Below are positions 34,756 to 43,582 of a stretch of DNA of 45,832 bases, piece after piece. The first letter of the stretch is position 1. Every line of letters begins with the position of its first letter. This DNA comes from Lachnospiraceae bacterium (GTDB lineage Bacteria; Bacillota; Clostridia; Lachnospirales; Lachnospiraceae): positions 1 through 45,832 of the forward strand of contig JAFUKJ010000112.1 of NCBI GenBank assembly GCA_017467805.1. Reading direction: 5' to 3'. A program made the position numbers and the translations under genes. The notes beneath the pieces are model-generated. The model ran no database searches. It saw only the letters and a program-made list of their open reading frames with translations, and was not told the DNA's origin.

Positions 34756-36630
34756 ATGATATTAGAGTCTATAGAAAGAGAAAATGATATAAAAAAGGTT
34801 GCACCCGAACAGTACAATCAGCTTGCACAGGAAATCAGAGAGTTCCTGATTCAGAAAATCAGTGTAAATGGTGGTCATTTAGGCTCCAATCTTGGTGCAG
34901 TTGAGTTAACAATGGCTTTGCATTTAAGCCTCAATCTGCCAGAGGATAAGATTGTATGGGACGTGGGACACCAGTCTTACACTCATAAGCTTTTGACAGG
35001 TAGAAGAGCAGGGTTTGAGAATTTAAGAAAATATGGTGGAATGAGCGGATTCCCAAAGCGTAATGAAAGTGAATGTGACTGCTTTGACACAGGGCATAGT
35101 TCTACTTCTATTTCGGCGGGGCTTGGTCTTGTAAAGGCACGTGATATTATGCATCAGAATCATACCATTGTCTCTGTAATCGGAGATGGTTCCCTTACTG
35201 GTGGAATGGCGTATGAGGCGTTAAATAACGCAGCAAGAATGAAGACTAATTTTATTATTGTGTTAAATGATAATAATATGTCTATTTCTGAGAATGTAGG
35301 CGGTGTTTCTAAGTATTTGAATAATATCAGAACAGCGGATAAATATTTGGACATGAAAGAGGGTATCTATAATTCATTAATGGATACTAAGCTCGGCGAG
35401 CCAATTGTTGAGAGCATTAGAAGAGCTAAGAGCTCAGTAAAACATTTGGTAATTCCAGGAATGTTTTTTGAGGATATGGGAATTACCTATCTTGGTCCTG
35501 TGGATGGACATAACATCAATGCGATGTTAAAGGTCTTCCGTGAGGCCAAGAGATGCAAGTCTGCAGTATTAGTGCATGTACTGACGAATAAAGGAAAGGG
35601 CTTTTTACCTGCAGAGCGTCATCCTGCAAGATTTCATGGTGCAGAGCCTTTTGATATAGAAACAGGACTTCCGTTAAAGCAGAAAACAAAGTCGAATTAT
35701 ACGGATGTATTTTCCACAGTTATGTGTAAGATGGGAGAGCGTGAGGAGAAGCTGGTAGCGATAACAGCTGCTATGGCAGATGGAACAGGTTTAAAGCGAT
35801 TCCGTAATATGTATCCTGAGCGTTTCTTTGACGTGGGAATTGCAGAAGAACATGCAGTGACCTTTGCAGCGGGACTTGCGGCAGGCGGCTTAAAGCCCGT
35901 AGTTGCGGTATATTCATCTTTCCTACAGAGAGCTTATGACCAGATATTGCATGATGTGTGTATTCAGAATTTACCTGTTGTATTTGCAATTGATAGGGCA
36001 GGTTTGGTAGGAAGTGATGGAGAGACTCATCAGGGAATTTTTGATTTATCCTATCTTTCATCTATTCCGAATATGAATATTATGGCTCCTAAGAATAAAT
36101 GGGAGCTTTCAGATATGCTGAAGTTTGCAATTGATTTTGAAGGACCGATAGCGATTCGTTATCCAAGAGGGGAAGCCTTTGATGAGTTAAAGGAATTCCG
36201 CGCGCCGATTATATATGGAAAGGGTGAGTGGATTTATAAGGAAAAGGATATCGTACTGGTTGCTGTGGGCAGTATGCTTAAGACTGCGCTTGCAGTAAGA
36301 GAAGCGTTGGTACTTGATGGATATTTTTGTAGTATTATTAACGCGCGATTTGTTAAGCCGATTGACACAGATATTCTAGACGAAGCATGCAGAGAGCATT
36401 CGCTTGTAGTTACTATGGAAGAGAATGTGGCAAGTGGCGGATTTGGTGAGAAGGTTCGTAGTTATCTTGATTCCAAGAAGGGTTCAAAAGTAACACCTGA
36501 TATTTTAAATATAACCATACCAGATGAGTATGTAGAGCATGGAAACGTGGATATTCTGCGTGAAGAAGTTGGCATTGATGCGGCATCGATTATTCGCAAG
36601 ATAAAGAAGCGTTTTGAAAGAGAGGCTTAG
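34756..36630 (+). CDS. dxs: 1-deoxy-D-xylulose-5-phosphate synthase
   Basis: Dxs makes DXP from pyruvate and glyceraldehyde 3-phosphate, the first step of the MEP pathway, using thiamine diphosphate. 624 residues with GGHLGSNLG, the thiamine-binding GDGSLTGGMAYEALNNA, FDVGIAEEHAVTFAAGLA (catalytic Glu and His region) and DRAGLVGSDGETHQGIFD. It starts 27 nt after ispA and ends 1 nt before tlyA. Confidence 0.97.
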   Translation: MILESIERENDIKKVAPEQYNQLAQEIREFLIQKISVNGGHLGSNLGAVELTMALHLSLNLPEDKIVWDVGHQSYTHKLLTGRRAGFENLRKYGGMSGFPKRNESECDCFDTGHSSTSISAGLGLVKARDIMHQNHTIVSVIGDGSLTGGMAYEALNNAARMKTNFIIVLNDNNMSISENVGGVSKYLNNIRTADKYLDMKEGIYNSLMDTKLGEPIVESIRRAKSSVKHLVIPGMFFEDMGITYLGPVDGHNINAMLKVFREAKRCKSAVLVHVLTNKGKGFLPAERHPARFHGAEPFDIETGLPLKQKTKSNYTDVFSTVMCKMGEREEKLVAITAAMADGTGLKRFRNMYPERFFDVGIAEEHAVTFAAGLAAGGLKPVVAVYSSFLQRAYDQILHDVCIQNLPVVFAIDRAGLVGSDGETHQGIFDLSYLSSIPNMNIMAPKNKWELSDMLKFAIDFEGPIAIRYPRGEAFDELKEFRAPIIYGKGEWIYKEKDIVLVAVGSMLKTALAVREALVLDGYFCSIINARFVKPIDTDILDEACREHSLVVTMEENVASGGFGEKVRSYLDSKKGSKVTPDILNITIPDEYVEHGNVDILREEVGIDAASIIRKIKKRFEREA

Positions 36631-36631
36631 A

Positions 36632-37459
36632 ATGAAAGAACGTTTAGACGTTTTGCTGGTGAGACAGGGAATGGCTGAATCGAGAGAGAAGGCAAAGGCT
36701 GTTATCATGGCAGGCTGTGTATATGTAAATGACCAAAAGGAAGACAAAGCAGGTGCTATGTTTGACGAGACAAAGGTCACAATAGAGGTAAGAGGCAATA
36801 CTCTTAAATATGTGAGTAGAGGTGGTTTGAAGCTTGAAAAAGCAATGAATCATTTTGATATTACTCTTACAGATAAGGTATGTATGGATATTGGTGCGTC
36901 TACAGGCGGGTTTACAGATTGTATGCTGCAGAATGGTGCATGTAAAGTGTATTCCGTGGATGTAGGTCATGGCCAGCTTGCATGGAAACTGAGAAATGAT
37001 GAGCGTGTTGTATGTATGGAAAAGACGAATTTCAGATATATGGTGCGCGAAGATATAGAGGATGATTTGGATTTTGCATCTGTAGATGTTTCTTTTATAT
37101 CGCTGACTAAGATTTTAGAGCCTGCTTACAATCTTTTGAAGACAGGAGCACAGATGGTTTGCCTAATTAAGCCGCAGTTTGAGGCTGGTAAAGAGAAGGT
37201 TGGTAAGAAGGGTGTAGTCAGAGAGCCTGAGGTTCATATAGAGGTTATTGAAAAGGTTATGGACTATGCGGTAAGTATAGGATTTGAAGTATTGCATTTG
37301 GAATTTTCACCAATTCGTGGTCCTGAAGGCAATATTGAATATTTATTGCATATATATAAGGCAGAGGATAAATCAAATGTGGAAACTCCACCACATGTTA
37401 TTTATGCGGACTTGATACATAGTATTGTAAAAGAAGCGCATAAAACTTTAGATATTTAG
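36632..37459 (+). CDS. tlyA: TlyA-family rRNA 2'-O-methyltransferase (S4-FtsJ)
   Basis: A 275-residue protein with an N-terminal S4 RNA-binding domain (RLDVLLVRQGMAESREKAKA) and an FtsJ-like SAM domain (MDIGASTGGFTDCMLQNGA, then VDVSFISL). Mycobacterial TlyA methylates 16S and 23S rRNA and its presence confers capreomycin sensitivity; the clostridial role is presumably similar. I placed the start at 36632, 1 nt after the dxs stop, with AGAGAGG upstream. Confidence 0.9.
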   Translation: MKERLDVLLVRQGMAESREKAKAVIMAGCVYVNDQKEDKAGAMFDETKVTIEVRGNTLKYVSRGGLKLEKAMNHFDITLTDKVCMDIGASTGGFTDCMLQNGACKVYSVDVGHGQLAWKLRNDERVVCMEKTNFRYMVREDIEDDLDFASVDVSFISLTKILEPAYNLLKTGAQMVCLIKPQFEAGKEKVGKKGVVREPEVHIEVIEKVMDYAVSIGFEVLHLEFSPIRGPEGNIEYLLHIYKAEDKSNVETPPHVIYADLIHSIVKEAHKTLDI

Positions 37460-37488
37460 TAAATTTGACTAGAATTTCATGAAAAATG

Positions 37489-37497
37489 TGTTATGAT
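37489..37497 (+). promoter_or_regulatory. Candidate extended -10 promoter of nadK
   Basis: TGTTATGAT (37489-37497) is an extended -10. TTGACT lies upstream but 21 bp away, too far for a normal -35. It could add to read-through from tlyA, which ends 69 nt before nadK. Confidence 0.4.
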
Positions 37498-37527
37498 AGT
37501 AATAGCAAAGCGGACACAGGAGCATAG

Positions 37528-38340
37528 ATGAAGACTTTTTATATTTATACAAATGAGTTAAAAGATACGAACTGTGAGACAACCGAATACATACGCAAGT
37601 ATCTGACAGAGCATGGATGCATCTGTAAGGAGAAGGCAGACGATAGTGTAGAGTGTATTATAGTCCTTGGCGGCGATGGCACGATGTTGCGAGCTGCAGG
37701 AGATTATCAGGAGATGCATATTCCTTTTATTGGAGTGAATCTTGGTACATTGGGATATCTTGCAGAGGTTGAGAAGGACCAGATAGACAGTGCCTTGGAT
37801 CGTCTGATTGAGGATAAGTATGAGGTTGAGAGCAGGATGATGCTGACAGGATTTCCAGTCATAGCAGGGGAACGTATTACTCCAATGATTGCCCTCAACG
37901 ATATCGTAATTAATCGTAAGGGTGCATTGCATGTTATTAACTTTAAAATCTATGTTAACGGTCAGCTTTTGAGTACTTATAGTGCCGATGGAATGATTAT
38001 ATCAACACCGACAGGCTCAACAGCTTATAATTTGTCCGCAGGTGGTCCTATCGTAGAGCCTAAGGCAAGATTGATTTTAATGACTCCTGTCTGCACACAT
38101 TCTATGGTGAATAATCGTACAATTATTCTTGCTGAGGATGATGTGATTGACGTAGAGATTGGTGATTACAAGCAGGGAGAGAAGCAGGAGGTAGATGCCA
38201 GCTTTGATGGTCGTAATCCTGTGAATCTCAATGAGGGAGATAAGATTAGAATCATTCGTTCCGATAAGGTGACAAAGATTATCAAGCTAAGTAAGGAAAG
38301 TTTCTTAGATACATTACAAAAGAAAATGAGGATCATTTAA
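37528..38340 (+). CDS. nadK: NAD kinase
   Basis: NadK phosphorylates NAD to NADP. 270 residues with the GGDGT motif (VLGGDGTMLRA), NLGTLGYLAEV, NDIVINR and TPTGSTAYNLSAGGP. CACAGGAG precedes the ATG. It is followed by argR after 16 nt, the standard clostridial order. Confidence 0.96.
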   Translation: MKTFYIYTNELKDTNCETTEYIRKYLTEHGCICKEKADDSVECIIVLGGDGTMLRAAGDYQEMHIPFIGVNLGTLGYLAEVEKDQIDSALDRLIEDKYEVESRMMLTGFPVIAGERITPMIALNDIVINRKGALHVINFKIYVNGQLLSTYSADGMIISTPTGSTAYNLSAGGPIVEPKARLILMTPVCTHSMVNNRTIILAEDDVIDVEIGDYKQGEKQEVDASFDGRNPVNLNEGDKIRIIRSDKVTKIIKLSKESFLDTLQKKMRII

Positions 38341-38356
38341 TAAGGGGATTACTGGA

Positions 38357-38809
38357 ATGAAGAGACAGAGACATGAAGTAGTAGTTGATTTGATTAAGAA
38401 GTACGATATCGAGACACAGGAGGAACTGGCTGCTTACTTAAAGGCAGAGGGTTTTGAGGTAACGCAGGCAACTGTTTCCAGAGATATTCGTGAGTTGAAG
38501 CTTTCTAAGATTGCAACAGGCAATGGCAAGCAGAAGTATATTATTTTAAAGAATGATGACAGTTATCTGGGAGACAAGTTTATCAGAGTATTAAAGGATG
38601 GCTTTGTATCCATGGATAATGCACAGAATATATTAGTTATCAAGACGGTGCAGGGTATGGCTATGGCTGTAGCTGCGGCACTTGATGCAATGAAGTTCCC
38701 TGAGATTCTTGGTTGTATTGCAGGGGATGACACAATTATGGCTGCTGTTAAGACTGTAGAAGAGACAGAAGCCTTGATGGACAAGATTAGTGAGATTCTG
38801 GAGAACTAA
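38357..38809 (+). CDS. argR: Arginine repressor
   Basis: ArgR (AhrC) is the arginine-sensing hexameric regulator. 150 residues: N-terminal winged helix (about 1-70, with ATVSRDIRELKL) and C-terminal arginine-binding oligomerisation domain containing the GDDTIM motif. No arginine genes are in the window, so it acts in trans. Confidence 0.96.
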   Translation: MKRQRHEVVVDLIKKYDIETQEELAAYLKAEGFEVTQATVSRDIRELKLSKIATGNGKQKYIILKNDDSYLGDKFIRVLKDGFVSMDNAQNILVIKTVQGMAMAVAAALDAMKFPEILGCIAGDDTIMAAVKTVEETEALMDKISEILEN

Positions 38810-38880
38810 GTCTTTAGAATTTGGCTATAGATAAGCGCACATAATAGTCTAAAGCCCGAGGAGATGCATAGGAGAAGGAT

Positions 38881-40566
38881 ATGTTAATAAGTTTACATGT
38901 TAAGAATCTCGCGCTCATTAAGGAGACAGAGGTAAGCTTTAGGGAAGGACTTAATATTTTAAGTGGAGAAACAGGAGCGGGTAAGTCAATTATTATCGGC
39001 TCTATTAATCTTGCTTTGGGAGCAAGAGCTGACAAGGATATGATTCGTCATGGTGCAGAATATGCGCTGGTGGAGTTGGTTTTCCAGATTTCTGATGCAG
39101 ATATGCTACAGAGAATTAAGGAGATGGAGATTCCAGTAGAAGAGGACGGTATCGTGATTATCCAGCGTAAGATTCAGCCAAATCGGAGCATTTGTAAGGT
39201 ATGTGGTGAGACTGTTACGACTAAGCAGATTAAGGAGCTGGCTGAGCTTTTGATTGATATTCATGGGCAGCATGAGCATCAGTCATTGCTATATAAGAAG
39301 AATCATATGGAGATTTTGGATTCCTTTGCGGCAGAAGAGCTTGCACCGATTAAGGTTAAGCTAAAGGAAAGCTATCGCAGATATGTTGCATTGAGAAAGG
39401 AATTGGACGAGTTCCGTGTGGATGAGAGTGCAAAGGCAAAGGAACTGTCTTTGGCAGAGTTTGAATATTCAGAGATAGAGGATGCCAATCTGACTTCAGG
39501 TGAGGATGACGAGTTAGAGACATTATATCGTAGGATGACTAACAGCAGACAGTTGGTAGAAGCGGCTTCTAAGGTTTATTCTTTATTAGGAGCAGGTTCC
39601 AACAGTGTCGCTGATTCGGTAGGCAGAGCGGTAAGAGAACTGCGTGCGATTGAGGAGTTTGACGACACGGCAAAGCAGTTGACCTTAGAGCTTGAGAATA
39701 TAGATGATTTAGTAAGTGACTTTAATCGAAGTATAGCAGGCTATATGTCTGATATGGAGTTTGACGAGCAAAGCTTTAGAGAAACAGAGGAGCGTTTGAA
39801 TCTTCTGAATCATATGAAGCTCAAATATGGCGGCAGTATAGAAGCTGTTAAGCAGTATCAGGAGGAGTTAGAGCAGCGAATCGAGAAGCTTCGTAATGCG
39901 GATGCATATCAGGCAAAGCTGGAGAAAGAGCTTGCAGATACCGAGAAGGAGTTATTGCAGACCTGTGAGGCGGCATCAGCGGTACGCAAGAAAGAGGCGA
40001 AGAAGCTTTCGGAGGATATGATTCAGGCATTAACAGAGCTTAATTTTCTGGAGGTGTCATTTGAAATACAGGTTCGTAAGAAGGAAGAGTATTCTGCATT
40101 AGGAAATGACGATGTTGAGTTTATGATTTCAACGAATCCTGGTGAGCCGATGAAGAACCTTGGCAGTGTAGCCAGCGGTGGTGAGTTATCGCGTATTATG
40201 TTGGCAATTAAGACTGTACTTGCGTCAAGAGACCAGATTCCGACTATGATATTTGATGAGATTGATACGGGTATCAGTGGTAAGACAGCATGGAAGGTAT
40301 CTGAGAAGCTTGGTGTGATTGCGAAGAATCATCAGATTATTTGTATTACGCATTTACCGCAGATTGCAGCGATGGCAGACCATCATTTCATCATTGCCAA
40401 GAGAGCAGAGGACAATGCAACTGTTACAGGCATTACGGAGATGAATGCCGAGGAGTCTGTTGATGAGCTTGCAAGAATGCTTGGCGGAGAAGTAATTACA
40501 GATGCAGTCAGAGAGAATGCAAAAGAGTTAATTCATACAGCGAAAATGAAAAAGGAAGCCTTATAA
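38881..40566 (+). CDS. recN: DNA repair protein RecN
   Basis: RecN is the SMC-like ATPase of double-strand break repair. 561 residues: Walker A in SGETGAGKSIIIG near residue 30, a coiled-coil middle (about 150-370), the ABC signature in ASGGELSRIMLAI and Walker B in IFDEIDTGISG. The usual clostridial successor, spoIVB, is separated from it here by a minus-strand gene. Confidence 0.97.
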   Translation: MLISLHVKNLALIKETEVSFREGLNILSGETGAGKSIIIGSINLALGARADKDMIRHGAEYALVELVFQISDADMLQRIKEMEIPVEEDGIVIIQRKIQPNRSICKVCGETVTTKQIKELAELLIDIHGQHEHQSLLYKKNHMEILDSFAAEELAPIKVKLKESYRRYVALRKELDEFRVDESAKAKELSLAEFEYSEIEDANLTSGEDDELETLYRRMTNSRQLVEAASKVYSLLGAGSNSVADSVGRAVRELRAIEEFDDTAKQLTLELENIDDLVSDFNRSIAGYMSDMEFDEQSFRETEERLNLLNHMKLKYGGSIEAVKQYQEELEQRIEKLRNADAYQAKLEKELADTEKELLQTCEAASAVRKKEAKKLSEDMIQALTELNFLEVSFEIQVRKKEEYSALGNDDVEFMISTNPGEPMKNLGSVASGGELSRIMLAIKTVLASRDQIPTMIFDEIDTGISGKTAWKVSEKLGVIAKNHQIICITHLPQIAAMADHHFIIAKRAEDNATVTGITEMNAEESVDELARMLGGEVITDAVRENAKELIHTAKMKKEAL

Positions 40567-40577
40567 GGCTTCCTTTT
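40550..40577. terminator. Bidirectional terminator between recN and the EAL gene
   Basis: A perfect 28-bp palindrome with AAAAGGAAGCC and GGCTTCCTTTT ends contains the recN stop codon (40564-40566) and two of the three bases of the opposing gene's stop codon (40576-40578). It has A and T tracts on both sides, so it can end transcripts from both directions. Confidence 0.9.
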
Positions 40578-41889
40578 AAACATGGTATAGTAAGTAGCTG
40601 TATTCCATATATTTCTTTTGGAAGATGTCAAGCGGCATAGGGCGGTCGTAGAAGTAACCCTGTACATAGCGACAGCCGCATTCCTTGGCAAATTCTTCTT
40701 CCTCTTTATTTTCAATTCCCTCACAGATAACAGAAATATTGCAATCCTGGAAGGTCTCTATTAATTTCTGAATGTAAAGGAAGTTCTTTGTGTTTTTCAT
40801 ACCCATATTTAAAAAGCTGCGATTAAGCTTAATAGTATCCACAGGTGGAATGCCGTAGGTATTCATTGCAAAGTTATTTTTGCCAAAGGCGTCCATTGTA
40901 ATTCGATATCCGAGATTGTGTAGCTTATTCAGCTCCTGAAGCATATAATCAGGGTTATCAAAGAAGGTACTTTCTGAAATTTCAAACTCAATATATTTCA
41001 GTGCAGAAGGATATTTCTCCATCATTTCAGCAAAAATCTTAGTAAATTCATCTGATGAAAAATCACGTCCTGATAAATTAATACTAATTGGAATCGGCTG
41101 AATACCAGTGGTATACCATTTATCAATAATCTTCAAAATACTTTCAATTACCATTAAATCCAGCTCATGAATGAAGCCATAACGCTCTAATACAGATAAA
41201 AAAGCATTGGGTTTCAGAATCTTACCGTTGGAATCCATAATACGAACCAAGGCTTCTGCGCCAATCGGCTGCAAATCATCAATATCAAATTTGGGCTGAA
41301 GATAAATAATTAAATGATTTGCGACCATAATATCCTCGAAGAGAGGAATGATTTTATGGGCAGGATTTAACTTTCCAAGTAAAGCATCCTGATAAAAGGA
41401 GATTTGGCTGCTTCCTGCTGCGGTATGTGAAGTCTCTTCTATGGAATTTCTGGCGATGTCTGCATGCTCAATGGCCTCATGAATGGTTGTTGTATAGTCG
41501 GAAAGAAGATAAATACCACCATGAAGTGCAAGCTTTACGTCAGGGAATAATGGCTGTATAAGCTGCACGAAGTCAGCGAATGCTGTTTCGATATGTGTTT
41601 TCAGATTCTCCAGTGTAATTTGCGGAATATCAATCAGAACGACAAAAGAATCTGCTTGCATTCGACAGGCAGACAACATATAAGAATTTTTTCTGATTAA
41701 TTTTTGGGTAAGCAATGCAAGAAAATCATTTCCCTTCTGATAACCATAGATTTGGTTAATACGATGAAATGATTTCATGTTAAGTGAAAGAATTGCAAAG
41801 CGATTTCTTTCAGAAGCAGCTCTCATTTTCTGCGAAAAGTCCAAAAAGGACTCGTATACAGGAAGTCCTGTAATGTTGTCATGATACAT
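40576..41889 (-). CDS. Degenerate GGDEF-EAL domain protein (c-di-GMP related)
   Basis: The start at 41889 follows AAAGGGGAT on the minus strand; upstream in-frame codons lack a site. The 437 residues hold a GGDEF-like domain (about 1-160), whose signature is replaced by RMQADSFVVL, so diguanylate cyclase activity is not expected. An EAL domain follows (about 185-430), keeping GAEALVR, NLSGRDF, FEISES, DTIKLNRSF, CEGIEN and VQGYFY. The metal-binding DDFGTG position reads DAFGKN, losing the second Asp, so phosphodiesterase activity may be weak or absent. It could be a c-di-GMP receptor. No sensor or membrane domain is visible. Confidence 0.88.
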   Translation of the reverse strand: MYHDNITGLPVYESFLDFSQKMRAASERNRFAILSLNMKSFHRINQIYGYQKGNDFLALLTQKLIRKNSYMLSACRMQADSFVVLIDIPQITLENLKTHIETAFADFVQLIQPLFPDVKLALHGGIYLLSDYTTTIHEAIEHADIARNSIEETSHTAAGSSQISFYQDALLGKLNPAHKIIPLFEDIMVANHLIIYLQPKFDIDDLQPIGAEALVRIMDSNGKILKPNAFLSVLERYGFIHELDLMVIESILKIIDKWYTTGIQPIPISINLSGRDFSSDEFTKIFAEMMEKYPSALKYIEFEISESTFFDNPDYMLQELNKLHNLGYRITMDAFGKNNFAMNTYGIPPVDTIKLNRSFLNMGMKNTKNFLYIQKLIETFQDCNISVICEGIENKEEEEFAKECGCRYVQGYFYDRPMPLDIFQKKYMEYSYLLYHV

Positions 41890-41950
41890 AAAAATATCCC
41901 CTTTTACATTAAAATTACACTCAATTATCTTAATATTCAGAATATATTTT

Positions 41951-41979
41951 ATTTTATCATATAATTTTTGTTTCAACAA
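41951..41979 (-). promoter_or_regulatory. Promoter of the EAL gene (minus strand)
   Basis: Read on the minus strand: TTGTTG (41979-41974), a 17-bp spacer and TAAAAT (41956-41951) with TGA upstream of the -10. The leader is about 55 nt. Confidence 0.6.
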
Positions 41980-42001
41980 TCAAATATTTACATAATAATC
42001 C

Positions 42002-42032
42002 TGATTAATTTTTGTGAAAACATCACATACTA
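42002..42032 (+). promoter_or_regulatory. Sigma-G/F-like promoter of spoIVB
   Basis: CATACTA (42026-42032) is an exact match to the sigma-G-type -10. TGATTA lies 18 bp upstream (42002-42007), close to the -35. In Bacillus spoIVB is a forespore sigma-F/sigma-G gene, which fits. Downstream are a 9-bp inverted repeat (42059-42067 / 42081-42089) and a 10-bp direct repeat GAAAACATCA (42016-42025, 42074-42083). Confidence 0.55.
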
Positions 42033-42108
42033 CAGATGTAGATAGAGATACGAAAGCGTTTATTTGAAGGTAGGAAAACATCAAATAAATAGGTGAGATG
42101 GGGAAGGT

Positions 42109-43347
42109 ATGGATATGGGAAAGAAAAAAAGATTTTGGTGGTTATATGTATTATTTGGCTTTGGACTTGGAATCTTTACCTTGGCATTATACGGTTACTA
42201 TCTGGCACAAATTCCCGATACGATTCGCATTAAGGCAGGAACAAGCGAAAGATTTGATTTGCAGATTCCAGCATCAGGCACAGTGAATGCGGATTCATCT
42301 ACCGTAATTGCATTAAATCAGCCAGTAACATTAATTGCAGGAGAGACGATGGACACTTATCAGATGGAATTGAAGCTTTTTGGAATTGTTCCCTTTAAAA
42401 ACATAGAAATCGAGATTGTTGAAGATATATTGCTGACACCGATAGGACAGCCGATTGGAATCTACATGAAAACGCAGGGCGTCTTAGTCGTGGATATCGG
42501 AAGCTTCAGTAGTGCAGACGGAGAACGATATTCGCCAGCAGAAAATAAGCTGCAGGTTGGAGATTATATTTTGGCAGTAGATGGTATCGCGGCAAATGAT
42601 AAGAAGCAGGTACGAGAGTATGTGGAAGAGAATGGTGACAGGGAGATTGTTTTTCAGATATCCAGACAAGATGAGCTTCTTCAGGTTGTAATTAAGCCAG
42701 AAACAGATGAAGGCGGAGTGTATAAAATTGGAGCATGGCTTCGTGATAGTGCGCAGGGTATTGGAACGATGACATATGTTGATTCCAACAATAACTTTGG
42801 TGCATTAGGACATGGGGTGAATGACAATGATACAGGAGAACTGCTTACACTTGGAAATGGTTTGTTGTATCAGGCGGAAATCGTTAATATTAAAAAGGGA
42901 GAAAAGGGTTCGCCAGGTGAGCTTACAGGTGTTATTGAATATAATGAGAACAATGTATATGGTATGATTACGACCAATTCTACACAGGGAATCTACGGTG
43001 TGGTAGGTGATAATTATCAGGTAAATAGAGCGGATGCTCTTCCTGCGGGATTTAAACAGGAGGTTGAAGTTGGAGATGCGCAGATATACTGCAATGTGAA
43101 TGGCGAAGCGGCATATTATGATGTAAAGATTACGAAATTATCATTAAATCATGAGAATCTGAACAGACAGATTTCGATTGAAGTGGTGGATGAAGAGTTG
43201 CTTGCGTTGACGGGCGGCATCGTGCAGGGAATGAGCGGCTCACCTATCGTACAAAATGGTAAAATTATCGGTGCGGTGACGCATGTGCTGGTGAATGACC
43301 CGACTAGAGGGTATGGGATATTTATTGAAGAGATGTTGAAGAATTGA
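42109..43347 (+). CDS. spoIVB: SpoIVB peptidase (family S55)
   Basis: SpoIVB is secreted from the forespore into the intermembrane space and triggers pro-sigma-K processing. 412 residues: an N-terminal membrane anchor (about 9-30), a PDZ domain (about 110-200, LQVGDYILAVDG) and the S55 protease domain with His in GALGHGVND and Ser in QGMSGSPIVQNG; the conserved NDPTRGYGIFIEEML ends it. A second ATG at 42115 is also possible. The gene normally followed by spo0A ends here in a terminator instead. Confidence 0.95.
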   Translation: MDMGKKKRFWWLYVLFGFGLGIFTLALYGYYLAQIPDTIRIKAGTSERFDLQIPASGTVNADSSTVIALNQPVTLIAGETMDTYQMELKLFGIVPFKNIEIEIVEDILLTPIGQPIGIYMKTQGVLVVDIGSFSSADGERYSPAENKLQVGDYILAVDGIAANDKKQVREYVEENGDREIVFQISRQDELLQVVIKPETDEGGVYKIGAWLRDSAQGIGTMTYVDSNNNFGALGHGVNDNDTGELLTLGNGLLYQAEIVNIKKGEKGSPGELTGVIEYNENNVYGMITTNSTQGIYGVVGDNYQVNRADALPAGFKQEVEVGDAQIYCNVNGEAAYYDVKITKLSLNHENLNRQISIEVVDEELLALTGGIVQGMSGSPIVQNGKIIGAVTHVLVNDPTRGYGIFIEEMLKN

Positions 43348-43370
43348 GTTCATTTTTGACAGGAGTAATA

Positions 43371-43408
43371 GGAGGCGATGCAAGTTTTCTTGTAGGAGCC
43401 TCTTTTTT
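43371..43408 (+). terminator. Terminator after spoIVB
   Basis: GAGGC (43372-43376) pairs with GCCTC (43398-43402); an inner stem TGCAAG / CTTGTA closes a TTTT loop. Six T residues follow. Confidence 0.88.
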
Positions 43409-43420
43409 ACGAGTGGACAA

Positions 43421-43469
43421 TTTGGCGAATGCCAAACATGAGTAAAGTAGCAGGTCTGTAAATGTTTGC
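43421..43469 (-). repeat. Possible decayed relative of the 8859-9003 element
   Basis: On the minus strand this reads GCAAAC, about 20 nt, CTTTA, CTCATG, TTTGGC-ATTC-GCCAAA, T. The 8859-9003 element has, in the same order, GCAAAC, CTTTA, CTCATG, TGTGGC-TACTC-GCCACA, T. The hairpin differs by a paired change (G-C to T-A), but the first hairpin is not preserved here. Confidence 0.4.
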
Positions 43470-43481
43470 ATTGACGTATTT

Positions 43482-43514
43482 TTGCAACATAAACGATGTA
43501 ATTGCAACATAAAC
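43482..43514 (+). promoter_or_regulatory. Direct repeat with 20-bp period: candidate LytTR operator
   Basis: TTGCAACATAAAC occurs at 43482-43494 and exactly again at 43502-43514, 20 bp start to start, about two helical turns. LytTR-domain proteins typically bind pairs of direct repeats at roughly 21-bp spacing, and a LytTR gene lies two genes downstream. TATAAA near 43557 could be the -10, placing the repeat upstream of RNA polymerase as expected for activation. Confidence 0.6.
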
Positions 43515-43582
43515 AAAATCGCTTTTCTTTTTCGGGAATTTTTATTAAAGTTCATTTATAAAAGAAAGGACGGTATGAATCA

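Noticed and set aside
38812-38854. CTTTAGA/TCTAAAG dyad between argR and recN as a terminator or operator
   Set aside because: Only 7-bp arms with a 29-nt loop and no T tract; not above chance for such an AT-rich gap.
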